From positions 124,001 through 188,000 of the forward strand of contig JAVHLM010000002.1 in assembly GCA_031082125.1 (NCBI GenBank): DNA of 64,000 nucleotides. The letters run 5' to 3'. This stretch comes from Candidatus Eremiobacterota bacterium. GTDB lineage: Bacteria; Vulcanimicrobiota; CADAWZ01; Ess09-12. Under the pieces are notes generated by a model. That model worked only from the letters and a program-made list of their open reading frames with translations, was not told where the DNA came from and made no database searches. A program made the translations under genes and the position numbers. This document shows positions 51,725 to 60,900 of the stretch, in pieces. Every line of letters starts with the position of its first letter. Position 1 is the stretch's first letter.

Positions 51725-52723
51725 ATGGGAAAAGGAATATGGATACTCGCGGAGCCCAGAGATAAGGCTCTTCCCCGTGTGGTCTTTGAAATGCTCGGAG
51801 AGGCAAGGAGGCTGGCAGCCCCCGGGGGCGAGGAAGTGACGGCAGTCCTGCTGGGCCACTCACTTGAGCCCCTTGTGGCAGAGCTTGAAAAATACGGCAC
51901 CGACAGGGTTTTTCTCTACGATCATGCCGATCTTGCCGAATACAATCTCCAGGTGTACTCGAAAATCCTCGCAGATCTTATCGTGAAGGATCCACCCCGC
52001 GTGATGCTTCTGCCGGCCAATGCTCATGGCCGTGAGCTTGCCCCTTCCGTGGCGATAAAAGTGAAGAGCGGCATGGCTTCCGACTGTATCAGGTTTTCCC
52101 ACGAGGGAGCCTTCCATGGCATCCGCCCCGCCTATGCGGGAAAGGTGCTGGTTACTCTCGAGTACACAGGCGACGGCCCTTCCATTGCGACCGTGAGGCC
52201 CAACCAGCTTGCCATGGGAGAACTCAGGGAAGGGCACAAGGCCACCATAGTGAAGATGGAGTTCGAGAAGCCCCAGGGACTCAGGGCAAAGCTGCTTGAG
52301 GTGAAGAAGCCTGAGCAGGGCGCCACCATGGAGGTCACCGAGGCCACCATCGTGGTGTCGGGAGGACGGGGACTGGGAGCGAAGGAGAATTTCTCCCTCT
52401 GCGAGAGCCTCGCATCGGTCCTGGGCGCCGCGGTGGGCGCCTCCCGCATGGCCGTCGATGCCGGGTGGCGTGAGCACAAATACCAGGTGGGGCAGACGGG
52501 AAAAGTGGTGACGCCCAACATCTACATCGCCTGCGGCATCTCCGGTGCCATCCAGCACCAGGTGGGGATGAACCAGTCCAAGTGCATCGTGGCCATCAAC
52601 AAGGATCCCGAGGCCAACATCTTCAAGCTGGCTGACTACGGCATCGTGGGTGATATCTTCACCATCCTCCCTCTTCTCACCCAGGAGTGCCGCACAATGC
52701 TCGGGAGCGAGGTTCTTGCCTAG
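51725..52723 (+). CDS. etfA: Electron transfer flavoprotein alpha subunit
   Basis: 332 residues. The N-terminal domain (about 1-190) is a Rossmann-like EtfAB fold; the C-terminal FAD domain (about 200-320) has [38 protein letters not shown] and [20 protein letters not shown]. These bind the FAD that shuttles between enzyme and acceptor. AAGGAGT lies before the ATG. A strong terminator follows at 52756. The Fe-S oxidoreductase acceptor gene is about 600 bases downstream. Confidence 0.96.
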   Translation: MGKGIWILAEPRDKALPRVVFEMLGEARRLAAPGGEEVTAVLLGHSLEPLVAELEKYGTDRVFLYDHADLAEYNLQVYSKILADLIVKDPPRVMLLPANAHGRELAPSVAIKVKSGMASDCIRFSHEGAFHGIRPAYAGKVLVTLEYTGDGPSIATVRPNQLAMGELREGHKATIVKMEFEKPQGLRAKLLEVKKPEQGATMEVTEATIVVSGGRGLGAKENFSLCESLASVLGAAVGASRMAVDAGWREHKYQVGQTGKVVTPNIYIACGISGAIQHQVGMNQSKCIVAINKDPEANIFKLADYGIVGDIFTILPLLTQECRTMLGSEVLA

Positions 52724-52755
52724 CGGCTCACAGAGAAAATCATCTGGAAAATCAG

Positions 52756-52806
52756 GGACAGCTGCCGCGTTTTCCCAGGAAAACCCCGCAGCTGTCCTCT
52801 CTTTTT
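52756..52806 (+). terminator. Rho-independent terminator after etfA
   Basis: GGACAGCTGC (52756-52765) pairs perfectly with GCAGCTGTCC (52788-52797), with a second inner stem of TTTTCC/GGAAAA, then TCTCTTTTTG. It ends the acyl-CoA dehydrogenase-etfBA transcript. Confidence 0.85.
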
Positions 52807-52811
52807 GCCAG

Positions 52812-52840
52812 TTGACAAGAAGGCGGGAAGTACGTATACT
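52812..52840 (+). promoter_or_regulatory. Near-consensus sigma70 promoter for the zinc-finger gene
   Basis: A perfect TTGACA (52812-52817), a 17-base spacer and TATACT (52835-52840). Transcription would begin near 52847, about 23 bases before the ATG. It is the best-matching promoter in the window. Confidence 0.8.
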
Positions 52841-52869
52841 CAAGAGCATTACTGAACGGGGGTAAAACC

Positions 52870-53295
52870 ATGAAGATTTCCAGGGAAATCCTGCCGGAAG
52901 GCTACATTACTGACCGTAAGGAAGGCCTCTCGGCAAGCTTTTATCCCGACGGCACCCTTGCCCGTTACGGGTATTTCCCGGGAGGGAGTCCCCGGGGATG
53001 GCACCTTTCCCTTGAAGAGGGGAAGGCCCTGGGGAAGGTGGAGCGCTTCGAGTGCCACATGTTCCCTGACGGCGACGAAGGCGATTCGCCGATCGACGGC
53101 GAGGCTTTCAGGGAATGGGTTGAGCGGTGGGTCACGGAGATTTTCCGCGAAGCCTCTCACCGCCTTCACTGCACCTTCTGCGGCAAGGCGCAGCAAGAGG
53201 TGCGGAAGCTCATCGCGGGACCCACGGCTTACATATGCGATGAATGCGTGAGTCTCTGCAGCGATATCATCGCCGAGGAGTTTCCCCGGGAGTGA
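52870..53295 (+). CDS. Stand-alone ClpX-type C4 zinc-finger protein
   Basis: 141 residues. The C-terminal 45 residues are a ClpX zinc-binding domain ([20 protein letters not shown] ... [10 protein letters not shown]), normally the N-terminus of the ClpX unfoldase; no AAA+ part follows. The N-terminal part (about 1-95) is unrecognised but charged and aromatic. It may act as an adaptor that borrows the ClpX dimerisation and substrate-recognition surface. It has its own strong promoter and lies between etfA and the ETF oxidoreductase gene. Function unproven. Confidence 0.85.
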   Translation: MKISREILPEGYITDRKEGLSASFYPDGTLARYGYFPGGSPRGWHLSLEEGKALGKVERFECHMFPDGDEGDSPIDGEAFREWVERWVTEIFREASHRLHCTFCGKAQQEVRKLIAGPTAYICDECVSLCSDIIAEEFPRE

Positions 53296-53393
53296 GGGAG
53301 CCTTACAGGATACGGCGGCCATTTCATTGAATAATGGTTTTCTGTCACGGCAAGGCATCTTACCAGCGAGACACGGCATTACAGGAGGATTAT

Positions 53394-55451
53394 ATGGAAG
53401 AACTGCACCCCGCACGTCAGTCTATAGCCGGCATCCCCGGCCAGGTATTTCTGCTCCTCATCATGGCCTGCGGCTTCGGGATCTTCATTTACAAGGCCCT
53501 GGAGGCATACCGCCTCTGTGCGAAAGGCCAGAAGGAAAACCGTCTTGATGCTATCACTGAGAGGGTAAAATCCCTCGTCATCTACGTGCTGGCGCAGCTC
53601 CGGGTCTTCCACGAGCCCTTTGCGGGCTTTATCCACGCCTTTATATTCTGGGGCTTCCTGGTGCTCTCGATAGGCTACGGAAATGCCATCATATCTGCAT
53701 TCTGGAAAGGCTTCCACTTCCCTTTCACGAATACCTTCGCCTTTCTCACCATCCACAACTTCTTCTCATTGATGGTGATAGTGAGCGTGCTCCTCGCCCT
53801 CTTCAGAAGGCTTGTGCTCAGGCCGAAGCGGCTCGAATACACCCCTGAGGCCGTGATCATCCTCTGCATGATTCTCTGCATCGTGAGCTTTGACTTCGTG
53901 AGCGAGGCCTTCAAGGCGGGGGCTGTGATAAAGAGCGGCCAGGCGCTTCAGGCTTCGGTGCCTCTCGTGACGTCATTCCTGGGGGAGCAGTGCGCAAAGA
54001 TGGAGATGGCTCCCCAGGCGATGATATCGGTGAGCAGCCTTTTCTGGTGGCTCCATATGCTGCTCATCTTCAGCTTCATGGCCTTCCTTCCCTTCTCGAA
54101 GCATTTCCACATCGTGACAGCGGCCATCAATGTATTCCTGAGGAACTTGAAACCCCCGGGACAGCTTTCCACCCTTGACCTTGAGAACTCCGAGACCTAT
54201 GGCGTCACGGCCGTCAAGGAATACTCATGGAAGAGCCTCTTCGACCTCTTCGTCTGCACCGAGTGCGGCCGCTGCTCCGAGAGCTGCCCTGCCTATTCTA
54301 CCGAAAAGCCCCTCTCGCCCAAGAAGGTGATTCAGGATCTCAAATACCACCTGAAAGGCCAGGCGAAGCTTCTCCTTGAGCCTCCGCCGCCCGCCAGGGA
54401 GGGCGAGGCTCCCTCCCGGGAGTTTCCGCCCATAGTGGGCACTGCACTCAAGGAGGATGAGATTTGGAGCTGCACTACATGCGCCGCCTGCATGCAGTCA
54501 TGCCCTGTCTTTATAGAGCATGTGCCAAAGCTTGTCGAGGTGCGGCGCTCTCTTGTGCTGATGGAGAGCAAGTTTCCCCAGGAAGTGGTCCTTACCTTTA
54601 AAAACATGGAGAACAACTTCAACCCTTACGGCATTGGTTTCGGCTCCCGCGCCGAGTGGTGCGCCGACCTCGGCGTGAAGATCCTTGGAGAGGGTCAGAA
54701 GGCCGAGTACCTTTTCTGGGTGGGCTGCGTGGGCTCATTTGACGACAGGAACAGAAAAGTGAGCACTGCCATCGTGAAGCTCCTGAAAGAGGCCGGCGTG
54801 GACTTTGCCATCCTTGGCGCCGAGGAGGCCTGCTGCGGCGATCCTGCCCGCCGTATCGGCAACGAATACCTCTACCAGACCCTCGCACAACAGAATATCG
54901 AGCAGTTCAAGAACCACGGCGTGAAAAAAATCATCACCCACTGCCCTCACTGCTTCAATGTGCTCAGGCATGAATACGGGCACCTGGGAGCCGGGATCGA
55001 CGTGGTCCACACGACGGCCTTCATAGGGGAGCTTGTCGAAAAGGGGAAGCTCGTCCCCAGGGAAGCCTTTTCAAAGAGCGTGTGCTACCATGATTCATGC
55101 TATCTCGGGCGTTACAACGGAGTCTATGATGCTCCCCGGGGCCTTCTTTCCGCTGTACCCGGCGCAAAGACCCTCGAGATGGGGAAAAAGAGGGAAGACA
55201 GCTTCTGCTGCGGTGCCGGCGGCGGCAGGATGTGGATGGAGGAGACCCTTGGAAAGCGCATCAACAAGGCCCGTGTCGAGCAGGCCATGGCGAAGAGCCC
55301 CGAGGTGATTGCCTCCAACTGCCCGTACTGCCTCACCATGCTCACCGACGGTGTGAAGGATATGAATCTCGAGGAGAAAGTCAAGGTAATGGATCTGATG
55401 GAGATAATGGCGCATTCCTGCGGGGAGCAAAAGTCTCAGGCCGGTGAGTGA
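53394..55451 (+). CDS. Membrane Fe-S oxidoreductase, probable ETF:(methyl)menaquinone oxidoreductase (DUF224/Emo type)
   Basis: 685 residues. N-terminal membrane helices (about 10-270) resemble the cytochrome b-type NarI-like domain of this family. A ferredoxin-type pair follows: CTECGRCSESCPAY (about residue 286) and CTTCAACMQSCPVF (about 363). The C-terminal region has two CCG domains (EEACCGDPARR, FCCGAGGGRMWMEE with ASNCPYCLTM), binding noncubane-type clusters. Close to etfBA and an acyl-CoA dehydrogenase, this matches the known EtfBA-to-quinone oxidoreductases of anaerobes and actinobacteria. AGGAGG precedes the ATG; the longer frame from 53334 is ruled out by this. The next gene overlaps its stop by eight bases. 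Confidence 0.9.
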   Translation: MEELHPARQSIAGIPGQVFLLLIMACGFGIFIYKALEAYRLCAKGQKENRLDAITERVKSLVIYVLAQLRVFHEPFAGFIHAFIFWGFLVLSIGYGNAIISAFWKGFHFPFTNTFAFLTIHNFFSLMVIVSVLLALFRRLVLRPKRLEYTPEAVIILCMILCIVSFDFVSEAFKAGAVIKSGQALQASVPLVTSFLGEQCAKMEMAPQAMISVSSLFWWLHMLLIFSFMAFLPFSKHFHIVTAAINVFLRNLKPPGQLSTLDLENSETYGVTAVKEYSWKSLFDLFVCTECGRCSESCPAYSTEKPLSPKKVIQDLKYHLKGQAKLLLEPPPPAREGEAPSREFPPIVGTALKEDEIWSCTTCAACMQSCPVFIEHVPKLVEVRRSLVLMESKFPQEVVLTFKNMENNFNPYGIGFGSRAEWCADLGVKILGEGQKAEYLFWVGCVGSFDDRNRKVSTAIVKLLKEAGVDFAILGAEEACCGDPARRIGNEYLYQTLAQQNIEQFKNHGVKKIITHCPHCFNVLRHEYGHLGAGIDVVHTTAFIGELVEKGKLVPREAFSKSVCYHDSCYLGRYNGVYDAPRGLLSAVPGAKTLEMGKKREDSFCCGAGGGRMWMEETLGKRINKARVEQAMAKSPEVIASNCPYCLTMLTDGVKDMNLEEKVKVMDLMEIMAHSCGEQKSQAGE

Positions 55452-56814
55452 GAAGGATGTGGGGTCCCGATCCTCAGGCGCTTCCCTCTGGGCCGTCATG
55501 GGATCCCCCCTCATGGCTGTGCTGCTCATTGTGCTTGTCCTTGTGCCCTGCATCGTGGGCACCCTGATCCCTCAGAACCTGGCTCGCTCCCTCTATTTTG
55601 AGCGCTATTCCCCCTCGGGGGGAGCCCTTCTCCTCACCCTGGGCCTTGACCATGTTTACGAAACCTGGTGGTTTCTTCTCCTCCTCTGCCTGGTGGCCTT
55701 GAACCTTGCCATTTCAAGCCTGAGACGCCTCAGGCGCCTTCGCCTGCAGGCAAAGCCCGTGGTAACAGTCCCCGTGGAGCTTTTCGCCGATCCGGCCCTC
55801 ACCCTCTCATTTCCCGGAGAGGGAAGTCCCGCCAATGCCGTGGCGGGCGTTTTAAGGAAGCTGGGCTACCGCGGGGAGCATGCGAGTGAACGGGAGGGGA
55901 GGCTTTTCTTCGCGGCGTGGAAGGGAGGGCTCCAGAAATGGGGCTCCTTCGTGACGCACATGGGCCTTCTCGTAATATTCGTGGGAGCCATTGCGGGCCA
56001 TGTGAGCGCCCTGAACTTCTCTTACTATACCGAGGTTGACGAGGGGCAGGAGGTGAAGGTCCGCGGCGCCGCCTTTACCATGAAGCTGCTGGATTTCTTC
56101 GCCACCGTCAACTCAAGAGGCTTTGCCACGGAGTTCACCAGCCTCGTGGAGGTGAAGGAGGAGGGACAAGAGCCTCAAAGGCGCGCCATCAGAGTCAATC
56201 ACCCCTTTCATTACCGGGACATCTGGATTTACCAGGCCACCTGCGGAGTGAGGGGCTTTTCCGTGACGGCGGACGAGGGAGGAAAGAAGGTGCAGGTCTT
56301 CTTTCCCCTCGGAGACGGCGGCGGCCTCGAGGTGAAGAGCCGCTTCAATGAAGTGAAGGGAGAGAGGCTTGTCCTCTATGTGCACAATTTTTTACCCCAC
56401 TTTGTCAAGGACAATGACTCTCTGGGCACTCTTTCCCATTACCCTGTCAATCCTGCGATCCGCCTTTTCGTGAAGCGCGGTGATGTCAAGGCCCAGGGGG
56501 AATGGGAAGAAGTGGGATGGCTCAAGGGAGGGGAAAAAAAGGAGCTTGGCTCTTTCATCTTCCAGTTTCAGGGCGTCACCGAGTACAGCGGCTTTATCGT
56601 CCGATCTGACAGGGGAATTTACCTGGTGTGGGCAGGTTTTCTCATCGTGGCGCTGGGACTTTTTCTCTCATGCTATGGTGCATACCGAATGGTGCGCCTC
56701 ATGGGTGAGCAGGAGGGCTCGCAATGGAAAGTGTCGGTCCTTTTCATCGGTGATGATCGCCGCTTCGACAGGGAGCGCAGAGCGCTCATTCAGGCTTCCG
56801 GCGGCACCTGCTGA
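55444..56814 (+). CDS. resB: ResB/Ccs1-like cytochrome c biogenesis protein
   Basis: 456 residues. Inner-membrane protein with three N-terminal helices, a large periplasmic beta-rich domain (about 180-385) and a C-terminal helix (about 398-418), the layout of ResB. Key segments are CIVGTLIPQNLARSLYFERY, GSFVTHMGLLVIFVGAIAGH and VNHPFHYRDIWIYQATCG. ResB works with a CcsA/ResC partner in System II maturation; that partner is not in this window. The start is GTG; its overlap with the upstream oxidoreductase suggests translational coupling and a shared respiratory role. It overlaps the convergent POT gene by 25 bases. Confidence 0.9.
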   Translation: MSEKDVGSRSSGASLWAVMGSPLMAVLLIVLVLVPCIVGTLIPQNLARSLYFERYSPSGGALLLTLGLDHVYETWWFLLLLCLVALNLAISSLRRLRRLRLQAKPVVTVPVELFADPALTLSFPGEGSPANAVAGVLRKLGYRGEHASEREGRLFFAAWKGGLQKWGSFVTHMGLLVIFVGAIAGHVSALNFSYYTEVDEGQEVKVRGAAFTMKLLDFFATVNSRGFATEFTSLVEVKEEGQEPQRRAIRVNHPFHYRDIWIYQATCGVRGFSVTADEGGKKVQVFFPLGDGGGLEVKSRFNEVKGERLVLYVHNFLPHFVKDNDSLGTLSHYPVNPAIRLFVKRGDVKAQGEWEEVGWLKGGEKKELGSFIFQFQGVTEYSGFIVRSDRGIYLVWAGFLIVALGLFLSCYGAYRMVRLMGEQEGSQWKVSVLFIGDDRRFDRERRALIQASGGTC

Positions 56815-58106
56815 GGCTTTCCCCGGGGCGCAAGGTAGATGTTGTAAAGGATCAGGCCTATGATAGTCGCAAGGCCGATAAGGGAGAAAAAGAGCCAGAG
56901 GGTCTGGGGTTTGTGGAGCTTATCCACAAAATAGACGTAACTCGAGGCACCCAGGATTCCCCCTATACCGCTGCCGATTACGCCGTAAAGAAAGCAGTAC
57001 CCCATGTAGGTCGCCACCTTGTCGCGGGGGGCAATCTCTCCCACGTAGCTGATGTACTTGGGGTGGGCTGTCATCTCGCCAAGCGAGAAGAGGATGATCC
57101 CCGCGATGAATACCCAGCAGTATGAGGATAACGAGAGAAGGGCCATGCCGGCCGTTCCCAATGCTATTCCGGCAATCATCGTGGGGAGGGCCCTCGTGTG
57201 CTTAACGATGCTGGAGACGAGAATCTGCAGGGCTATGATGGTCCCGGCATTGACGACTGTCACATGCTCGGCATCGAAGACAAAAGGCCTGTGAGGGCCG
57301 AGATGATCGAGGAGAGAGTTGATGAAGGCGTTGACAGGCCCCATGTCCATGTGATCCTTGAGGTACCAGAGCACGGTGTCAAACATCTGGAAGTAAAGGA
57401 TCCAGAAGCCTGAGTAAATCAGGATCATGAGAATGAAGCGGAAGTCCTTGAGGACCAGCAGGGCCTCCGTAAGGACCTCGCCAAGGCTTTTCGTGCTCAC
57501 CGGCCTTGGCGGCTCCCGGTAGAGGAGGAGGTTCGGGAGAATGAGGATCCCCGTGGCAATGGCCGATGCGATGAAGACATAGCTCCACGAGAGGCTTTTC
57601 AGGTAAGGCACAAGGAAAAGGGGGAAGAGGAAGGCCCCCAGGTTGATGGTCCAGTAAAAGATCCCAAAGCCCAGGGTGCTGTTTTCCCTTGACGTGACGC
57701 GGGCTATGGTTCCCGAGATGATGGGCTTGAAGGTGCCGGCGCCGAATCCCATCACGACAAGGCTCATAAAAACCAGGGGGTATGTTTTAGCCTGGCTCGT
57801 GAGAAAATATCCAAGGCCCAGCAGCGAAAAGGCCACCATGAGGGTTCTCCGGTACCCGAACCGGTCGGCAATGGCGCCGCTGATAATGGGCAGGCCGTAG
57901 AGGAGCGGCTGGATGGTGCTCTTGATGAGGCCGACGCTCTGCTTGGAAAAGCCCAGCCCCCCTTCGCCTGTTTTCATGACAAGATAGACCGAGAGGACGC
58001 TCATCACGCCGTAATAGGCGCCCCGCTCCATGAACTCGAAGAGGATCGTAATCCAGTAAACAGGGGGAAAGCCCAGGAAATCGGATTTTTTTGCCTGCTC
58101 TGCCAT
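56790..58106 (-). CDS. POT/PTR-family MFS transporter (peptide transporter-like)
   Basis: 438 residues, 12 helices. The N-terminal signature LFEFMERGAYYGVMSVLSVYL is like the ExxERFxYY motif of proton-dependent oligopeptide transporters, and later GAGTFKPIISGTIAR and FYWTINLGAFLFPLF also fit. It probably imports di- or tripeptides or related small molecules with protons. The substrate is not determined by sequence. Convergent with resB (25-base overlap) and divergent from hemB. Confidence 0.86.
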   Translation of the reverse strand: MAEQAKKSDFLGFPPVYWITILFEFMERGAYYGVMSVLSVYLVMKTGEGGLGFSKQSVGLIKSTIQPLLYGLPIISGAIADRFGYRRTLMVAFSLLGLGYFLTSQAKTYPLVFMSLVVMGFGAGTFKPIISGTIARVTSRENSTLGFGIFYWTINLGAFLFPLFLVPYLKSLSWSYVFIASAIATGILILPNLLLYREPPRPVSTKSLGEVLTEALLVLKDFRFILMILIYSGFWILYFQMFDTVLWYLKDHMDMGPVNAFINSLLDHLGPHRPFVFDAEHVTVVNAGTIIALQILVSSIVKHTRALPTMIAGIALGTAGMALLSLSSYCWVFIAGIILFSLGEMTAHPKYISYVGEIAPRDKVATYMGYCFLYGVIGSGIGGILGASSYVYFVDKLHKPQTLWLFFSLIGLATIIGLILYNIYLAPRGKPQQVPPEA

Positions 58107-58249
58107 GGGAGGCCCTATTGGCTATTGCGGGTAAAAATCCTCTGTAAGAGGCTATTCTTCCTGAACCCCCTGCTCCCGGGGGGAGGGTTTTCATAGCGCC
58201 TGGAGAAGTCTCCCGTGAAAACAGAATACTCCCGCAAGAGAAAGGAATT

Positions 58250-59236
58250 ATGGCTATGGGCTTCCCTGACGTACGTCTGCGGAGATTGAGGAAAAATGAT
58301 GCCATAAGGAGAATGGTGAGGGAGACAAGGCTCTCTGCCGACCAGTTTATCTACCCCCTCTTTGTGCTGCCGGGAGAGAAGGTCAAAGAGGAGATCGCCT
58401 CGATGCCCGGTGTCTTTCATCTCTCCGTGGACTGCCTTGTCGAGGAATGCAGGGAGGTGAAAGGGCTTGGCATCCCTGCCGTGCTCCTTTTCGGGCTTCC
58501 TTCAGCGAAGGATCCCCTGGCCCGCGAGGCTTATGCCCACGACGGCATTATCCAGCAGGCCGTGAGGGCTCTCAAGAAGGCCCTTCCCGATCTCTATGTC
58601 ATTACCGATGTGTGCCTCTGCGAATACACCAGCCACGGGCATTGCGGCGTCATAAAGGATGGCGAGGTAGAGAACGATGAGACCCTTGAGCTCATTGCCA
58701 GGACTGCTCTTTCCCACGCCCAGGCGGGCGCTGACATGGTGGCTCCCTCTGACATGATGGACGGGAGGGTGGCCGCCATAAGGAATATTCTTGACGGGAA
58801 CAGCTTTTCCCAGGTGGCAATACTCGCCTATGCCGCCAAGTTCGCCTCGAGCTTCTACGGCCCTTTCAGGGAAGCGGCTGACTCGGCTCCTCAGTTCGGC
58901 GACAGGAAAGGATACCAGATGGACCCTGCCAATGGGAGGGAGGCTATGAGGGAGATCCTTCTTGATATTGAAGAGGGCGCCGATATTGTCATGGTAAAGC
59001 CGGCCCTGGCTTACCTTGACCTTATCCGCCGCGCCCGCGAGAAGGTACTTCACCCCCTCGCGGCATACAACGTGAGCGGTGAATACTCGATGGTAAAGGC
59101 AGCGGCAGCCCGGGGGTGGATCAGGGAGAAGGAGATTACCCTTGAGCTGCTCACGTCCATTACAAGGGCCGGAGCCGATATCATCCTTACCTATCATGCC
59201 AAGGAAGCGGCACGGTGGCTCGCCGGGAAAGAGTGA
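58250..59236 (+). CDS. hemB: Porphobilinogen synthase (delta-aminolevulinic acid dehydratase)
   Basis: 328 residues. Condenses two 5-aminolevulinate molecules to porphobilinogen in tetrapyrrole synthesis, for haem and corrinoids. The zinc-site Cys are in [17 protein letters not shown], and the Schiff-base lysines in [16 protein letters not shown] and [15 protein letters not shown]. The start AAAGGAATTATG is convincing. The degenerate kinase gene follows after five bases, suggesting co-transcription. Confidence 0.97.
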   Translation: MAMGFPDVRLRRLRKNDAIRRMVRETRLSADQFIYPLFVLPGEKVKEEIASMPGVFHLSVDCLVEECREVKGLGIPAVLLFGLPSAKDPLAREAYAHDGIIQQAVRALKKALPDLYVITDVCLCEYTSHGHCGVIKDGEVENDETLELIARTALSHAQAGADMVAPSDMMDGRVAAIRNILDGNSFSQVAILAYAAKFASSFYGPFREAADSAPQFGDRKGYQMDPANGREAMREILLDIEEGADIVMVKPALAYLDLIRRAREKVLHPLAAYNVSGEYSMVKAAAARGWIREKEITLELLTSITRAGADIILTYHAKEAARWLAGKE

Positions 59237-59241
59237 CCCGA

Positions 59242-60078
59242 ATGAACGATGCGACACAGAGGCTTATTGAGGCTCTGTCGGAAAAATATGAGGTGGTGAA
59301 GCGCCTTAAGAAGGGTGATGTTACCGCCGTCTATCTCTGCCGGGAGCAGAAGGGCGGCGCTCTCTTCGCCGTGAAGGCCCTCTGGGCGGGGAATGTGCCC
59401 TTCTATGAGAAAGATCTTGCCGCAGAGAGCTTCGAGCGGGAGGTGAAGGTCCTCAGGACGCTCCGCCACCGGTGCATTCCCCTCTTCTTCGAGAGCTTCT
59501 CCTCGGGATCGTGGCATTACTATGTCATGGAGTATATCGAGGGGAAGACCCTCAGCGAGATCAAAAATGAGCGGGGAAAGCCCCTGGAGGTCGATGACGC
59601 CATAAGCTCCGCCTCGAAAATCTGCGGGGTCCTTCATTTTCTTCACAACAGGGCCACGCCCATAATCTTCCGGAACCTTGATCCCACCAACGTGTTCTCC
59701 ACCAGGGAGGGCGAGATAAAGCTCATTGACTTCGGGCTTGTGCGGTTTTTTGATGCCTCAAAGAAGCAGGATACCCTTGTGATGGGGACTTTCGGCTACG
59801 CGGCCCCCGAGCAGTACGGGGGCAAGCAGACCACTCCCAAGAGCGATATCTATGCCTTAGGGACCACCCTTTATTCCCTCCTCACCATGGAAGATCCAGG
59901 CCAGTTTCTTTTTAATTTTCCTCCCATAAGGAAGTTTAACAGGCTTGTGCCCCCCTGGCTTGAGAAAATCATCTCCCGCTGCCTGGAGAGGGAGCCGGAG
60001 AAGCGGCCCTCCGATGCCATCTCGCTCAAGAGGGAACTTGATACGGGCTTTACGAAAGACGGGGGCGTCTCTTTCTAG
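59242..60078 (+). CDS. Small Ser/Thr kinase-fold protein with changed catalytic loop
   Basis: 278 residues, one kinase domain. It keeps the ATP-site Lys (K45 in LFAVKALWAG) and DFG (163-165, LIDFGLV). The catalytic loop reads IIFRNLDPTN (141-150), with Asn145 at the catalytic Asp position and Asp147 where Lys is usual. Near the end are YAAPEQYGG and SDIYALGTTLYSLL, like active STKs. It is either a pseudokinase or an unusual kinase using another residue. No extracellular or TPR domain. It directly follows hemB and overlaps the convergent DUF6599 gene by four bases. Confidence 0.85.
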   Translation: MNDATQRLIEALSEKYEVVKRLKKGDVTAVYLCREQKGGALFAVKALWAGNVPFYEKDLAAESFEREVKVLRTLRHRCIPLFFESFSSGSWHYYVMEYIEGKTLSEIKNERGKPLEVDDAISSASKICGVLHFLHNRATPIIFRNLDPTNVFSTREGEIKLIDFGLVRFFDASKKQDTLVMGTFGYAAPEQYGGKQTTPKSDIYALGTTLYSLLTMEDPGQFLFNFPPIRKFNRLVPPWLEKIISRCLEREPEKRPSDAISLKRELDTGFTKDGGVSF

Positions 60079-60614
60079 GGTGATTGCCGGCGGGGCTGCG
60101 GTGGGTTCGGGGACAGGCCATTGAGGGTGCTTTTCGCAATGTCAGCGAGCACCTTTTTCTCGTCGGTGAGCTTGTTGGACGTATAGACACGGACGAAAAA
60201 CACGTTTTTCCTTGCCTCGACGAGGCCGCGGTATGCCCGGGCCTCGTCGCCGAGAGAGAGCTTTTCCGCGGTGGGCCGGTCGTATTTCCTATAGACTGCC
60301 CGGGTGTTTTTCACCGAATCCATCTCGTAGATCTCCACCACAATGGGATCATCAAAATGCCTGGAAGTGTAGCTCTTTATCTGGGCTCTCACGAAGCCGT
60401 TCTTGAGATAAAACTCTGCGGCGCCGTTGATATAGCGGTAAAGCTCATCGCCGTGGTAGCTTTTCACCTCTTTTGAGCGCTCCCACTGCACTTCGAACTG
60501 TGCAGGGCAGGCCCCTGTCGCCAATAAAAAGAGCGCACCAGCGAAAATGGCTGTCAGCAGCCAAACGGCCGCATTTCTCCGCCCTGGCGGGCAGACTCTC
60601 TTGGGACTCACCAT
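60075..60614 (-). CDS. Exported DUF6599-family protein
   Basis: 179 residues. Signal peptide (VWLLTAIFAGALFLLATGAC) and a mature domain with ELYRYINGAAEFYLKNGFVR and VEIYEMDSVKNTRAVYRKYD, typical of DUF6599, a family of exported proteins of unknown function. It has a long tail ending in Pro/Arg residues. The Cys at the end of the signal region has no ideal lipobox. It converges with the kinase-like gene. Confidence 0.75.
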   Translation of the reverse strand: MVSPKRVCPPGRRNAAVWLLTAIFAGALFLLATGACPAQFEVQWERSKEVKSYHGDELYRYINGAAEFYLKNGFVRAQIKSYTSRHFDDPIVVEIYEMDSVKNTRAVYRKYDRPTAEKLSLGDEARAYRGLVEARKNVFFVRVYTSNKLTDEKKVLADIAKSTLNGLSPNPPQPRRQSP

Positions 60615-60699
60615 ATCACCCCCTGGAGATGAGATTCCCGGCCCCCTGATATATTCCTTTTACAGGTCGCCAGAGAGCAAAGTCTTCGAAAAGTAACAA

Positions 60700-60830
60700 A
60701 TCGGCAACAATCGGTGAATATTGGCAACAAATTGAAAATTTATCAACAAAAGGCCTCTTCCGTTTACATTCTGTTAACAAGCAGTTCTTATTCCGGCAAC
60801 ATTCCGGTCATATTCCGGCAACATTCCGGT
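60700..60830. repeat. Phased (T)CGGCAACA / ATTCCGG repeats
   Basis: Four ATTCCGG units start at 60790, 60801, 60812 and 60823, exactly 11 bases apart; TATTCCGGCAACATTCCGGT occurs twice (60789-60808 and 60811-60830). A weaker set, TCGGCAACAA, TCGGTGAATA and TTGGCAACAA (60701, 60711, 60721), has a 10-base period. About one helical turn each, they could be binding sites on one DNA face, upstream of the DUF6599 gene start. Confidence 0.75.
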
Positions 60831-60873
60831 AGGCGGACTTTTACTGATGTGGGGAGGAGCGGGGGAATGAGAA

Positions 60874-60900
60874 AGCCCTGTAGAGGGTTACTGCAGGGCT
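60874..60900 (-). terminator. Rho-independent terminator of the helical repeat protein gene
   Basis: AGCCCTGTAG (60874-60883) and CTGCAGGGCT (60891-60900) pair over ten positions with one G-U, closing a 7-base loop. On the minus strand the stem is followed by TTTCTCATT. It lies just after the gene stop. Confidence 0.75.

Noticed and set aside
60740-60748. A possible DnaA box (TTATCAACA)
   Set aside because: One mismatch to the consensus, single copy, and no replication genes nearby, so not an origin.
60789-60830. The two 20-base repeats considered as a CRISPR array
   Set aside because: Separated by only two bases, so no spacers; they are phased binding-type repeats.
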